Assembly (NCBI GenBank): GCA_934668605.1
Contig: CAKUNY010000070.1
Span: 1 to 9,979, forward strand
DNA: 9,979 bases
Direction of reading: 5' to 3'
Origin: an uncultured Oscillospiraceae bacterium
GTDB lineage: Bacteria > Bacillota > Clostridia > Oscillospirales > Oscillospiraceae
Position numbers and translations under genes: made by a program. The notes beneath the pieces were generated by a model. That model did no database searches. It had not been told where the DNA came from and saw only the letters and a list, made by a program, of their open reading frames with translations. Shown here piece after piece: positions 1 to 5,346 of this stretch. How positions within the stretch are numbered: position 1 is the first letter of the stretch; every line of letters starts with the position of its first letter.

Positions 1-1
1 G

Positions 2-205
2 CCGACGATCCTCTGCAATATGCTGATGGTCGGCGCGATGCTCTCGGCTGTCCTGATGCCCGCAAGCGAGTTCTGGAAGGGGCTTGCCGTCTTCGGCGCG
101 GAGGTCGGCGCGGGAGAGGCCGCCGTTTTATACATTCTCGGCATTCCGCTCTATCAGTTTATCCGCAAAACGAAGCTCATCGACAAGCTTCTTGGGCGCG
201 GATGA
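2..205 (+). CDS. C-terminal part of a membrane protein, possibly a QueT-like ECF transporter S component
   Basis: The frame is open from the window edge to a TGA at 203-205, so only the last 67 or so residues are present. They form two hydrophobic stretches separated by a short loop and end in a basic tail (IRKTKLIDKLLGRG). The pattern of a small-residue helix, then GEAAVLYILGIPLYQFIRK, resembles the C-terminus of QueT-type substrate-binding subunits of energy-coupling-factor transporters, which import queuosine precursors. That is a family-level impression from a fragment; another small integral membrane protein is possible. The neighbouring lspA has its own probable promoter immediately after this stop, so the two need not be one operon. 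Confidence 0.45.
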   Translation, partial: PTILCNMLMVGAMLSAVLMPASEFWKGLAVFGAEVGAGEAAVLYILGIPLYQFIRKTKLIDKLLGRG

Positions 206-234
206 TTGCAAAATCGGGCGGGGTATGATACGAT
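206..234 (+). promoter_or_regulatory. Probable sigma-70 promoter of lspA-rluD
   Basis: TTGCAA at 206-211 and TACGAT at 229-234 are separated by 17 bp, directly after the upstream stop codon. A transcript from here would begin near 240 and leave a leader of about 30 nt before the TTG start of lspA, with an AGGAGG site. The -10 is only a moderate match. Confidence 0.45.
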
Positions 235-271
235 AAAGTGTACAAAATTCAAGCTTCAGGAGGCCTCGCCT

Positions 272-763
272 TTGTTTTACGCTCTTTTAACGATTTTTGC
301 CGCCGCGATCGCCGGCGTCGATCAGCTCACCAAACTTCTCGCCCGGCAATATCTGACCGGAACGACCGTGACGATCGTTCCGGGCTGGCTCCAGCTGCAT
401 TACATTACGAATGACGGTATGGCGCTGTCGCTGTTTCGCGGCGGGCGGTGGATGTTCGTTGCGCTGACGGCGGTGTATCTCGCGGTCGTGATCTGGGCGG
501 TCGCAAAAAAGCACGTCTACAAAAAGCCGGAGCTCTGGTGCCTGGCCGCTATCACGGGCGGCGCGATCGGAAACCTCATTGACCGCGTGCAGACGGGACT
601 CGTCATCGACATGATCTGCATCCCGTGGTTCTCGACCTTCAACGTCGCGGACATTTTTATCACGTTCGGCGCGATCATCCTTGTGCTCTACATTCTGATC
701 AAGGACAAGGAGTTTTTGGAAGACAAGCCGAAAAAGAGCGAGGAGCCCCGCGATGAAGCTTGA
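272..763 (+). CDS. lspA: Lipoprotein signal peptidase (signal peptidase II)
   Basis: LspA is the membrane aspartyl protease that removes signal peptides from diacylglyceryl-modified prolipoproteins, cutting before the lipobox cysteine. The TTG start at 272 is chosen because a perfect AGGAGG (258-263) lies 8 nt upstream; the frame stays open to 206 but with no such site. This gives 163 residues, normal for the family. DQLTK is at 17-21. GNLIDR (100-105) and FNVAD (123-127) carry the catalytic aspartates Asp104 and Asp127. The first conserved block reads NDGMALSLF (47-55), where many homologues have an N-T-G-A-A-type motif, a mild variation. Four hydrophobic helices are visible, followed by a charged Lys/Glu-rich tail. 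The gene overlaps the next one by 11 nt, an arrangement common for lspA and an RluD-type synthase in Firmicutes. Two predicted lipoproteins in this window would be its substrates. Confidence 0.95.
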   Translation: MFYALLTIFAAAIAGVDQLTKLLARQYLTGTTVTIVPGWLQLHYITNDGMALSLFRGGRWMFVALTAVYLAVVIWAVAKKHVYKKPELWCLAAITGGAIGNLIDRVQTGLVIDMICIPWFSTFNVADIFITFGAIILVLYILIKDKEFLEDKPKKSEEPRDEA

Positions 764-1655
764 GCTTGACCGGAGCGGGGAGCGGCTGGACGCGGCGATT
801 GCGCGGCTCGTGCCCGAGCTCAGCCGGAGCCAGGCGCAGCGGCTTTTAGAGGAAGGGCTTGTGACCTTTGAGGGAAGGGTTCTTAAAAAGAACGAAAAGT
901 CGCGCGCGGGCATGGCGCTGGACATTGTGCTCCCCGAAGCGGCCGAGACAGAGCTCCAGGCGCAGGATATTCCGCTCGATATTCGCTATGAAGACGGCGA
1001 CGTGATCGTCATCAACAAGCCCAAGGGTCTGGTCGTCCATCCCGCGCCGGGGCACCCGGACGGCACGGTCGTGAACGCGCTTTTGCACCACTGCGGAGAC
1101 TCCCTCTCCGGCATTGGCGGGGAAAAGCGCCCCGGCATTGTCCACCGGATCGACAAGGATACCTCGGGTCTTCTGATCGCGGCGAAAAATGACTTTGCGC
1201 ACGCGCATTTATCCGCGCAGTTAAAAGATCACTCGCTCGCAAGAACCTACGAATGCATTGTCTGCGGCAATCTCAAGGAGGATTCCGGGACGATCGACGC
1301 GCCCATCGGGCGGCACCCGACGGATCGCAAGAAGATGGCCGTGACGGAGAAAAACAGCCGCAATGCCGTCACGCACTGGGAGGTTATCGCGCGCTACCGT
1401 GGATATACGCATGTGCGGTGTAAATTAGAGACTGGCCGGACGCATCAGATCCGCGTGCATCTCGCCTGGCGCAATCACCCGATCGTAGGCGACATGGTAT
1501 ACGGGCACAAAAAGCCGGAGCTGGGGCTGGATACCCAGTGCCTGCATGCCGCCGCGTTAGACTTCATTCACCCGCGCACCGGAAAGCCCGTGCATGTGGA
1601 GTGCGAGCTTCCGGCGTATTTCAAACAGGTGCTCTCGAAGCTGGAGCCGTTATAA
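753..1655 (+). CDS. rluD: RluA/RluD-family 23S rRNA pseudouridine synthase
   Basis: This enzyme isomerises specific uridines in RNA to pseudouridine; the RluD subgroup acts on large-subunit rRNA. The 300 residues have the usual order: an N-terminal S4 RNA-binding domain (about 10-60, with RLDAAIARL and SRSQAQRLLEEG), then the catalytic domain. HRIDKDTSGLL (131-141) holds the catalytic Asp134, and GRTHQIRVH (228-236) is the conserved active-site signature. NKPKGLVVHP near 88-97 is also typical. The ATG at 753 lies inside the end of lspA, with AGGAG at 741-745, so translation is probably coupled. The exact target uridines cannot be told from sequence, and the protein may correspond to Bacillus YlyB rather than strictly to E. 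coli RluD. A strong hairpin begins at its stop codon. Confidence 0.93.
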   Translation: MKLELDRSGERLDAAIARLVPELSRSQAQRLLEEGLVTFEGRVLKKNEKSRAGMALDIVLPEAAETELQAQDIPLDIRYEDGDVIVINKPKGLVVHPAPGHPDGTVVNALLHHCGDSLSGIGGEKRPGIVHRIDKDTSGLLIAAKNDFAHAHLSAQLKDHSLARTYECIVCGNLKEDSGTIDAPIGRHPTDRKKMAVTEKNSRNAVTHWEVIARYRGYTHVRCKLETGRTHQIRVHLAWRNHPIVGDMVYGHKKPELGLDTQCLHAAALDFIHPRTGKPVHVECELPAYFKQVLSKLEPL

Positions 1656-1695
1656 AGAACCGTCATGCATCCGCGTTGGTGCATGACGGTTCTTT
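1654..1695. terminator. Perfect 16-bp hairpin at the end of rluD, probable terminator
   Basis: Arms at 1654-1669 and 1680-1695 are exact reverse complements (outer part AAAGAACCGTC / GACGGTTCTTT) around a 10-nt loop, and the left arm contains the end of the rluD stop codon. On the plus strand the stem ends in TTCTTTT, a short U-run. The arms are symmetrical, so the minus strand also ends in a short U-run; the hairpin could act in both directions between the convergent rluD and Nudix genes, though the U-tract is modest. Confidence 0.75.
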
Positions 1696-1716
1696 TGCGT
1701 TCTTTCGGTGGTGACC

Positions 1717-1822
1717 GTAGGGGTCGATGCCCACATCGACCCGGCGGTACGTACCCGTTTTTCCGGGAATCCAATGCGAATTCGATGGTGCCTAATGGGG
1801 CGATGTGGGCATCGCCCCCTAC
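1717..1822. repeat. 106-bp nested palindromic element (MITE- or REP-like) between convergent genes
   Basis: The element is bounded by 26-bp inverted repeats: 1717-1742 begins GTAGGGG, and 1797-1822 is its reverse complement with two differences. Each arm is itself a hairpin with a 9-bp stem and a 4-nt loop (stems 1721-1729/1734-1742 and 1797-1805/1810-1818). The two differences fall opposite each other in the stem, so each arm keeps perfect pairing. The core holds further short palindromes: GGTACGTACC at 1746-1755, CCCG/CGGG around 1754-1767, and CGAATTCG at 1777-1784. I see no target-site duplication and no coding capacity. It looks like a short palindromic repeat of the kind dispersed through intergenic regions, but its copy number cannot be tested here. 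The remaining bases of the 190-bp gap hold only the preceding hairpin and short unannotated spacers. Confidence 0.7.
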
Positions 1823-1845
1823 GCAGTTGGGAGAAGGCATACAAA

Positions 1846-2403
1846 TCACGGGAGCCGTGCGCACTTATCCATCAGCTTCTGATAGACGGCGCGCATCTCG
1901 GGCTCGCGGGTATTAGGAATCACGTCTTGAAGCGCGAACCAGCGCACGGCGCTGTTTTCGTCCGGCTTTTCGTGAAGCGCCTGCTGCTCATCGGCCTCTA
2001 AAAGATATGTCACGTTCAGGTGCAGATGGCTCGAGACGTATTTTCCGCGCTTGACGTGCCCGGGCACGCCGAGAATCTCCACAGAGAAAATGTCCCGCAA
2101 AACCGGCCTTGCCGTCACGCCCGATTCCTCGTTCGCTTCTTTGAGTGCCACGGCAAGCAGATCCGCCTCGCCGTCCGCGTGCCCGCCGAGCCACGCCCAG
2201 GAATCGTAAATGTTGTGATACGCAAGCAGAACCTTCGTTCTGTCGGGACTCACGATCCAGCACGAGGCGGTCAGATGCGCCATCTCGTTTTCCCGCGTAT
2301 AAAGATCTGAAAACATACCGGCATATTGCAGCATCAGCCGCCGGTCGGAGGCCTCCTGCTCATTAAAAGGCGTGAAGGCTTGCAGCTGCTCAAAAATCGT
2401 CAT
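1846..2403 (-). CDS. Nudix hydrolase
   Basis: Nudix enzymes hydrolyse substrates of the type nucleoside diphosphate linked to X; the substrate here is unknown. The ATG at 2403 is chosen because GGAGG (complement of 2409-2413) lies 5 nt upstream, although the frame is open to 2433. That gives 185 residues. The Nudix box spans about 73-96: GGHADGE (73-79) followed by KEANEESGV (88-96), with Glu89, Glu92 and Glu93 as likely metal ligands. Lys88 stands where most members have Arg, and the first box glutamate is displaced by one residue (Glu79); GGHADG followed by DLL is, as I recall, typical of one Nudix subgroup. The N-terminal 40 or so residues are predicted helical, before the beta-strand of the Nudix fold. 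It follows the AEC permease gene by 22 nt and is probably cotranscribed with it. It is convergent with rluD. Confidence 0.9.
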   Translation of the reverse strand: MTIFEQLQAFTPFNEQEASDRRLMLQYAGMFSDLYTRENEMAHLTASCWIVSPDRTKVLLAYHNIYDSWAWLGGHADGEADLLAVALKEANEESGVTARPVLRDIFSVEILGVPGHVKRGKYVSSHLHLNVTYLLEADEQQALHEKPDENSAVRWFALQDVIPNTREPEMRAVYQKLMDKCARLP

Positions 2404-2425
2404 AAAAACCTCCGAAAAACAAATC

Positions 2426-3346
2426 TCAGCCAAACAGTACGTGCATCAAAAGCGGCATGGTCACCATCGAAAGAAGCGTCGAGAGCATGACGCCGGAGGA
2501 CGCAAGCTCGTGGTTCCCGCCGTAGAGGTAGGCGATGTTCGTCGCGTTCGTGGCCGACGGGATACACAGCACAACGACGATCACACCCAGAAGCATCGAA
2601 TCCACACCCAGCGCGCGCAGCAGAAAATATGCGCAGACCGGAAGAATGACAAGCTTGACGGTGTACATCATATAGAGCTTTCCGTTTGTAAAGACCTTCC
2701 GCAGCGGCATCAGGGCAAGCGCGCTCCCCGTGATGAGCATGATCAGCGGCGAGGTCGTCTGGCCGATAAACGAGCACATGGAGGCGACGAGATTCGGCAC
2801 CTTCAGGCCTGTGAGATAAATGGTGTAGGCCGTCAGGGAGGCGATCAGGCAGTGATTTTTGAAAATGCTCCAGCTCAGGTGGAATTTTCCGTGCCCGCTC
2901 ACCAAATGCACGCCGTAGCTCCACATCAGAAGCTGCGAACACAAAACGATGACCGTCACATAGAACGACGCGTCCATGCCGAACAGCGCCTGCACGATGG
3001 GGTAGCCGATGTAGCTGATGTTGCAGTAGCTGAACAAAAAGCGCATGAGCCCCCGGTCTCCTTCCGGCACGCGCAGAAGCCTTACCACCACGCGGCTCAG
3101 ACCCATGCAGCAAAAAAGCAGCGCAAAGCCGATGGCCGTGAGCATCAAGACCTGCTTGTTTGACATCAGACGCTCTTTTCCCATGACGGAGCTCAGCGCC
3201 AGCATGGGGTTTGTGAGCATAACGACAAGCTTTGAAATGGTCCGGTTCCCCGCATCGTCGAGCCAGCCGCGCTTGCCGCAGACAAAGCCCGCCGCCATCG
3301 CGAAGAACAGCACAAGCATTTTTTCAATCAGCGCCGGAACGTTCAT
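2426..3346 (-). CDS. AEC-family (auxin efflux carrier-like) transporter
   Basis: AEC proteins are about 300-residue, roughly ten-helix membrane permeases; bacterial members move small organic acids such as malate or other metabolites. The 306 residues are hydrophobic throughout. Family-type signatures include TNPMLAL (45-51) in the second helix, FSYCNISYIGYPIVQALFG (105-123), and a C-terminal block with PSATNAT (263-269), YLYGGNHELASS (273-284) and LSTLLSMVTMPLL (288-300). The ATG at 3346 has an AGAGGT site (complement of 3351-3356) about 5 nt upstream. The gene lies 69 nt after the zinc-ribbon gene, with a hairpin in that gap, and 22 nt before the Nudix gene. The substrate cannot be inferred from context, because none of the neighbours is a clear metabolic enzyme for an organic acid. 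Confidence 0.9.
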   Translation of the reverse strand: MNVPALIEKMLVLFFAMAAGFVCGKRGWLDDAGNRTISKLVVMLTNPMLALSSVMGKERLMSNKQVLMLTAIGFALLFCCMGLSRVVVRLLRVPEGDRGLMRFLFSYCNISYIGYPIVQALFGMDASFYVTVIVLCSQLLMWSYGVHLVSGHGKFHLSWSIFKNHCLIASLTAYTIYLTGLKVPNLVASMCSFIGQTTSPLIMLITGSALALMPLRKVFTNGKLYMMYTVKLVILPVCAYFLLRALGVDSMLLGVIVVVLCIPSATNATNIAYLYGGNHELASSGVMLSTLLSMVTMPLLMHVLFG

Positions 3347-3364
3347 ATGTACCTCTTTTCATGC

Positions 3365-3400
3365 CGCTGCCGCGCCCGTACCCAGCCAGACGCGGCAGCG
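3365..3400. other. Intercistronic hairpin, 10-bp perfect GC-rich stem
   Basis: CGCTGCCGCG at 3365-3374 and CGCGGCAGCG at 3391-3400 are exact reverse complements around a 16-nt loop, between the zinc-ribbon stop and the AEC start. No T-run follows on either strand, so it is not a standard intrinsic terminator. On the minus strand it ends about 8 nt before the AEC ribosome binding site. It might stabilise the upstream message, partially attenuate, or modulate AEC translation; this is inference. Confidence 0.55.
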
Positions 3401-3415
3401 AAAGCCCTCTGAGAA

Positions 3416-4219
3416 TCAGCCGAAGCAATGCGGGCAGGGGGTATAGCCGTTGGCCTCGGCGAGCTTGCGGCTGTAGGCCCAGAAGCTGGTCTGGGCGAAG
3501 TAGTCGCAGCCGTATTTGTGGTAATAGCCTGTGCCGTCGTTCTCCACAAACACGACGTACGCGTCCATGAATTTGGACTTGGTGACATAGCGACGGTTCG
3601 TCGAGGCAAGCTCCTCGTTGGTAGAGGTCAGCGTCTCAATCGACTGTGTGAGCGATGCGTTCTCCGTCTCCAGCGCTTCCTTTTCTGCCGTCACGCGCTG
3701 GAGCTCCGCCTGCTGGGTCGTCATGTCATACTGCGTCTGGCTGACCGTGCTCTGGGCGGACGTGAAATTTTTCTGGAGCTCTTCAATCGTCTGCGCCTGC
3801 TGCGAGAGTTCGTCCTTTGCCGACTGCAGCTCCTGCTGCGCGTCAAGAAGCGACTGCTCGAGCGTAGCAAGGCTTTCCTCGCGCTCTTCCAGATCCGACT
3901 CCCGCAGGCGAAGCGACACCCGCTGTGAGGCGCTGTTGGCAATCAGGTAAATGCTCAGGCCGAGGCTCAGCGCCGTGAAGACGCAGAGAATCGCGATGAT
4001 TACGCCGTGGCCGCTCTGACGCTTTTTTGGCGCGGCGGGTGCGGACGGCTGGGGGATCGGCTTCGGCTTTGGCGGCTGAACGACGGGCTTTTGCATTTTC
4101 CCGCGCGGGGCGGGCATGGCGTGTCCGTCCTCCGAAATTGCACCGGGGTTCAGCGCACACTCCCGGCAGAACAGTTCGCCGTCCGGGATTTCACGGCCGC
4201 ATTTGATACAGGTATTCAT
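3416..4219 (-). CDS. Uncharacterised zinc-ribbon, single-helix, coiled-coil membrane protein with C-terminal Cys/His motif
   Basis: I do not recognise a named family. The 267 residues have a clear modular order. An N-terminal zinc ribbon has Cys4, Cys7, Cys18 and Cys21 (CIKCGREIPDGELFCREC). A Pro/Lys-rich linker covers about 36-68, and one transmembrane helix about 73-94. A long Glu/Gln/Ser/Thr-rich heptad-like region (about 100-210) is strongly predicted coiled coil. A C-terminal block has His234 and Cys238 (YYHKYGCDYF) followed by GYTPCPHC, with Cys262 and Cys265, suggesting a second metal site of H-x3-C...C-x2-C type. With the short ribbon cytoplasmic, the coiled coil and second Cys motif would lie outside the membrane; this topology is inferred. 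The ATG at 4219 follows a GAGGT site. It lies directly after the decayed MFS copy, and a short duplicate of its first codons survives at 5293-5312. It could act as an envelope scaffold or sensor, but function is unknown. Confidence 0.85.
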   Translation of the reverse strand: MNTCIKCGREIPDGELFCRECALNPGAISEDGHAMPAPRGKMQKPVVQPPKPKPIPQPSAPAAPKKRQSGHGVIIAILCVFTALSLGLSIYLIANSASQRVSLRLRESDLEEREESLATLEQSLLDAQQELQSAKDELSQQAQTIEELQKNFTSAQSTVSQTQYDMTTQQAELQRVTAEKEALETENASLTQSIETLTSTNEELASTNRRYVTKSKFMDAYVVFVENDGTGYYHKYGCDYFAQTSFWAYSRKLAEANGYTPCPHCFG

Positions 4220-4253
4220 GGAAAACCTCGCTTTCTGAAAAGACAGACCGCAC

Positions 4254-5166
4254 TCAAGCAGCGCTCCGGCTGCCCAACCGATAGGTCTACTGGACAGTCA
4301 TCAGCGTGAACACAGCGAAGAGGGTAAAGACGATGTTGGCAGGTGCGTAGCTTCCCGTATAATCGGCGATCGCGCCGGGCATGAAGGAAAAGGCCAAGCC
4401 TCCGGCAGCGTAGAGCAGCTGGAAGCGCTGGATGCGGCGGGGGCGCTGCGCCTCTTCGCAGAAATCCGCCGCCCATACGCTCAAGCCCACCGTGCTCAAA
4501 GGAATGCCGACGCCAAAGAGGATCGCGGCCAGCAGCATGAGCGCGGTGCTCCTGATCCCCGCCAGCGTGCAGAAAATCAGCCCCGCGATCAAGCACGCGC
4601 CAAAGAGCCAGTTGCTTTTTCCGTCCCGAGCCGGTCGCAGGCCGCGCCACCAGCGCCTCAAAATAGAAGCACACGCGCAGGCTGAAGCGCTCGATGAGCG
4701 CACTTAAAATCAGGGAGAATACGACGGCAGAGACGCCCGTTCCCGCCGCGCAGATGCCGATGGCCGTGCCGCGGTGGGACGAAAACCAGCGGAGCATCAG
4801 AATGCTTGCCGGAAGCATCGCGCCGAGGCCGTATGACACGCCCGCAAGCATCCCGGCAAGATAGTAGCTCCAAAGCGTTTTTGCCTCCGCAAACAAAACG
4901 AACGAGCCCGCGCCAAGCAGCACCGCCAGCGTCAGTCCCACCCGGTAGCCGAGCTTTTCATAGTAGGCGTTCGCGACGAACATGCAAAGCAGAAACGTCA
5001 CCGAACAGGCTGTTGTGATCATGGACGTCTGCGTGTTGGTAAAACCGTTCTGTGCAAGAATATACGGCTGTGTGACGGAAAAGGCATTGATGCACAGCCC
5101 GCCGCAGACCAGAAGCGCCAGTGTACAGCCGAGGCAGACCGCCCAGGCTCTGCGAATGTTCTTCAT
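4254..5166 (-). pseudogene. Decayed MFS transporter, tandem copy of the gene at 5347-6561
   Basis: The first 171 residues from the ATG at 5166 align without gaps with the intact neighbour (both contain VTQPYILAQNGFTNTQTSM). Alignment then jumps: after Ala171 (ending near 4654) the next recognisable homology is CDRLG (4639-4625), equal to residues 277-281 of the intact protein. About 105 codons are replaced by 14 nt, a net loss near 301 nt that also shifts the frame. A further 1-nt loss follows before SNWLFG, and the rest continues in a third frame through WAADF, RFQLLYA and SFMPG. Near the end TAG (4285-4287) replaces TCG of the other copy, while the codons beyond still match, to an ancestral TGA at 4254-4256. 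The deletion removes roughly transmembrane segments 6-8, so a working transporter is implausible. The ribosome binding site GGAGGGC is intact. A frame-1 product would run out of frame to 4216, touching the next start as ATGA, probably by chance. Confidence 0.9.
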
Positions 5167-5181
5167 AGCACGCCCTCCAAA

Positions 5182-5214
5182 GTCCGTATTTTTTAACAGG
5201 CGTTTTACGGGTAC
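5182..5214 (-). promoter_or_regulatory. Inverted repeat in the leader of the MFS pseudogene
   Basis: GTCCGTA (5182-5188) faces TACGGGTAC (5206-5214) between the -10 element and the ribosome binding site. The same arms occur before the intact copy, with a loop 5 nt shorter. It could fold at the 5' end of the message or be a protein-binding site; tolerance of a changed spacing favours a hairpin. Confidence 0.4.
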
Positions 5215-5219
5215 ATCCT

Positions 5220-5248
5220 AGTATATCCAAAATCAGATGGTTTGTAAA
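5220..5248 (-). promoter_or_regulatory. Sigma-70-type promoter of the MFS pseudogene copy
   Basis: On the minus strand TTTACA (complement of 5243-5248) and TATACT (complement of 5220-5225) are separated by 17 bp. The motif is as good as the one before the intact copy, so it probably still fires. It is the nearest clear promoter upstream of the zinc-ribbon, AEC and Nudix genes. Confidence 0.75.
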
Positions 5249-5257
5249 TAATTGCAG

Positions 5258-5294
5258 AAAAAAAGAGCAGCCCCGCCAAAAACGGCGAGACTGC
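5258..5294 (-). terminator. Intrinsic terminator after the intact MFS gene
   Basis: On the minus strand GCAGTCTCGCC (complement of 5284-5294) pairs with GGCGGGGCTGC (complement of 5267-5277) through 11 positions, two of them G-U, around a 6-nt loop. TC and a run of seven T (complement of 5258-5264) follow. It sits at the join of the two duplication units. Confidence 0.85.
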
Positions 5295-5312
5295 ATTTGA
5301 TGCAGGTATCAT
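5293..5312 (-). pseudogene. Stub of the duplicated zinc-ribbon gene start
   Basis: On the minus strand this reads ATGA-TACCTGCATCAAATGC. It matches the first codons of the zinc-ribbon gene (ATGAATACCTGTATCAAATGC at 4219-4199) with one A missing, which would shift the frame. The preceding spacer also aligns, but the GAGGT ribosome site has become a weaker CAGGG. Homology stops at the terminator stem. It marks one end point of the tandem duplication and is not expected to be expressed. Confidence 0.65.
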
Positions 5313-5346
5313 GAAAAGCCCTGCTTTCTGAACAGGTGCAGCGCAT

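Larger units (their letters stand above)
4199..5266 (-). repeat. Tandem duplication, decayed copy (promoter + MFS pseudogene + start of zinc-ribbon gene)
   Basis: This segment aligns by eye from end to end with 5293-6656. Shared parts, in minus-strand order, are the CTTTTTTTCTGCAA terminator tail, a TTTACA/TATACT promoter with the same 17-bp spacing, the leader, the MFS reading frame, the GCTTTCTGA-containing spacer, and the first codons of the zinc-ribbon gene. It is about 300 bp shorter than the other copy, which matches the internal deletion in its MFS gene. The exact edges are approximate, because the terminator stems just beyond also look related. Confidence 0.85.

Noticed and set aside
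206..271. Upstream extension of lspA to a TTG at 206
   Set aside because: The added 22 residues are not hydrophobic or LspA-like, and the AGGAGG at 258-263 points to the TTG at 272.
1717..1822. CRISPR repeat or attachment site
   Set aside because: There is only one inverted pair, with no direct repeat-spacer series, no integrase gene and no tRNA gene nearby.
1665..2001. Short plus-strand frames across the terminator, palindrome and end of the Nudix gene
   Set aside because: They read through hairpin DNA and antisense Nudix sequence. No ribosome site or protein-like composition is present.
2372..3163. 263-codon plus-strand open frame opposite the AEC gene
   Set aside because: Its product is a low-complexity His/Arg/Gln/Lys-rich chain with no fold signature. 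The opposite strand encodes a clear AEC permease with a ribosome site.
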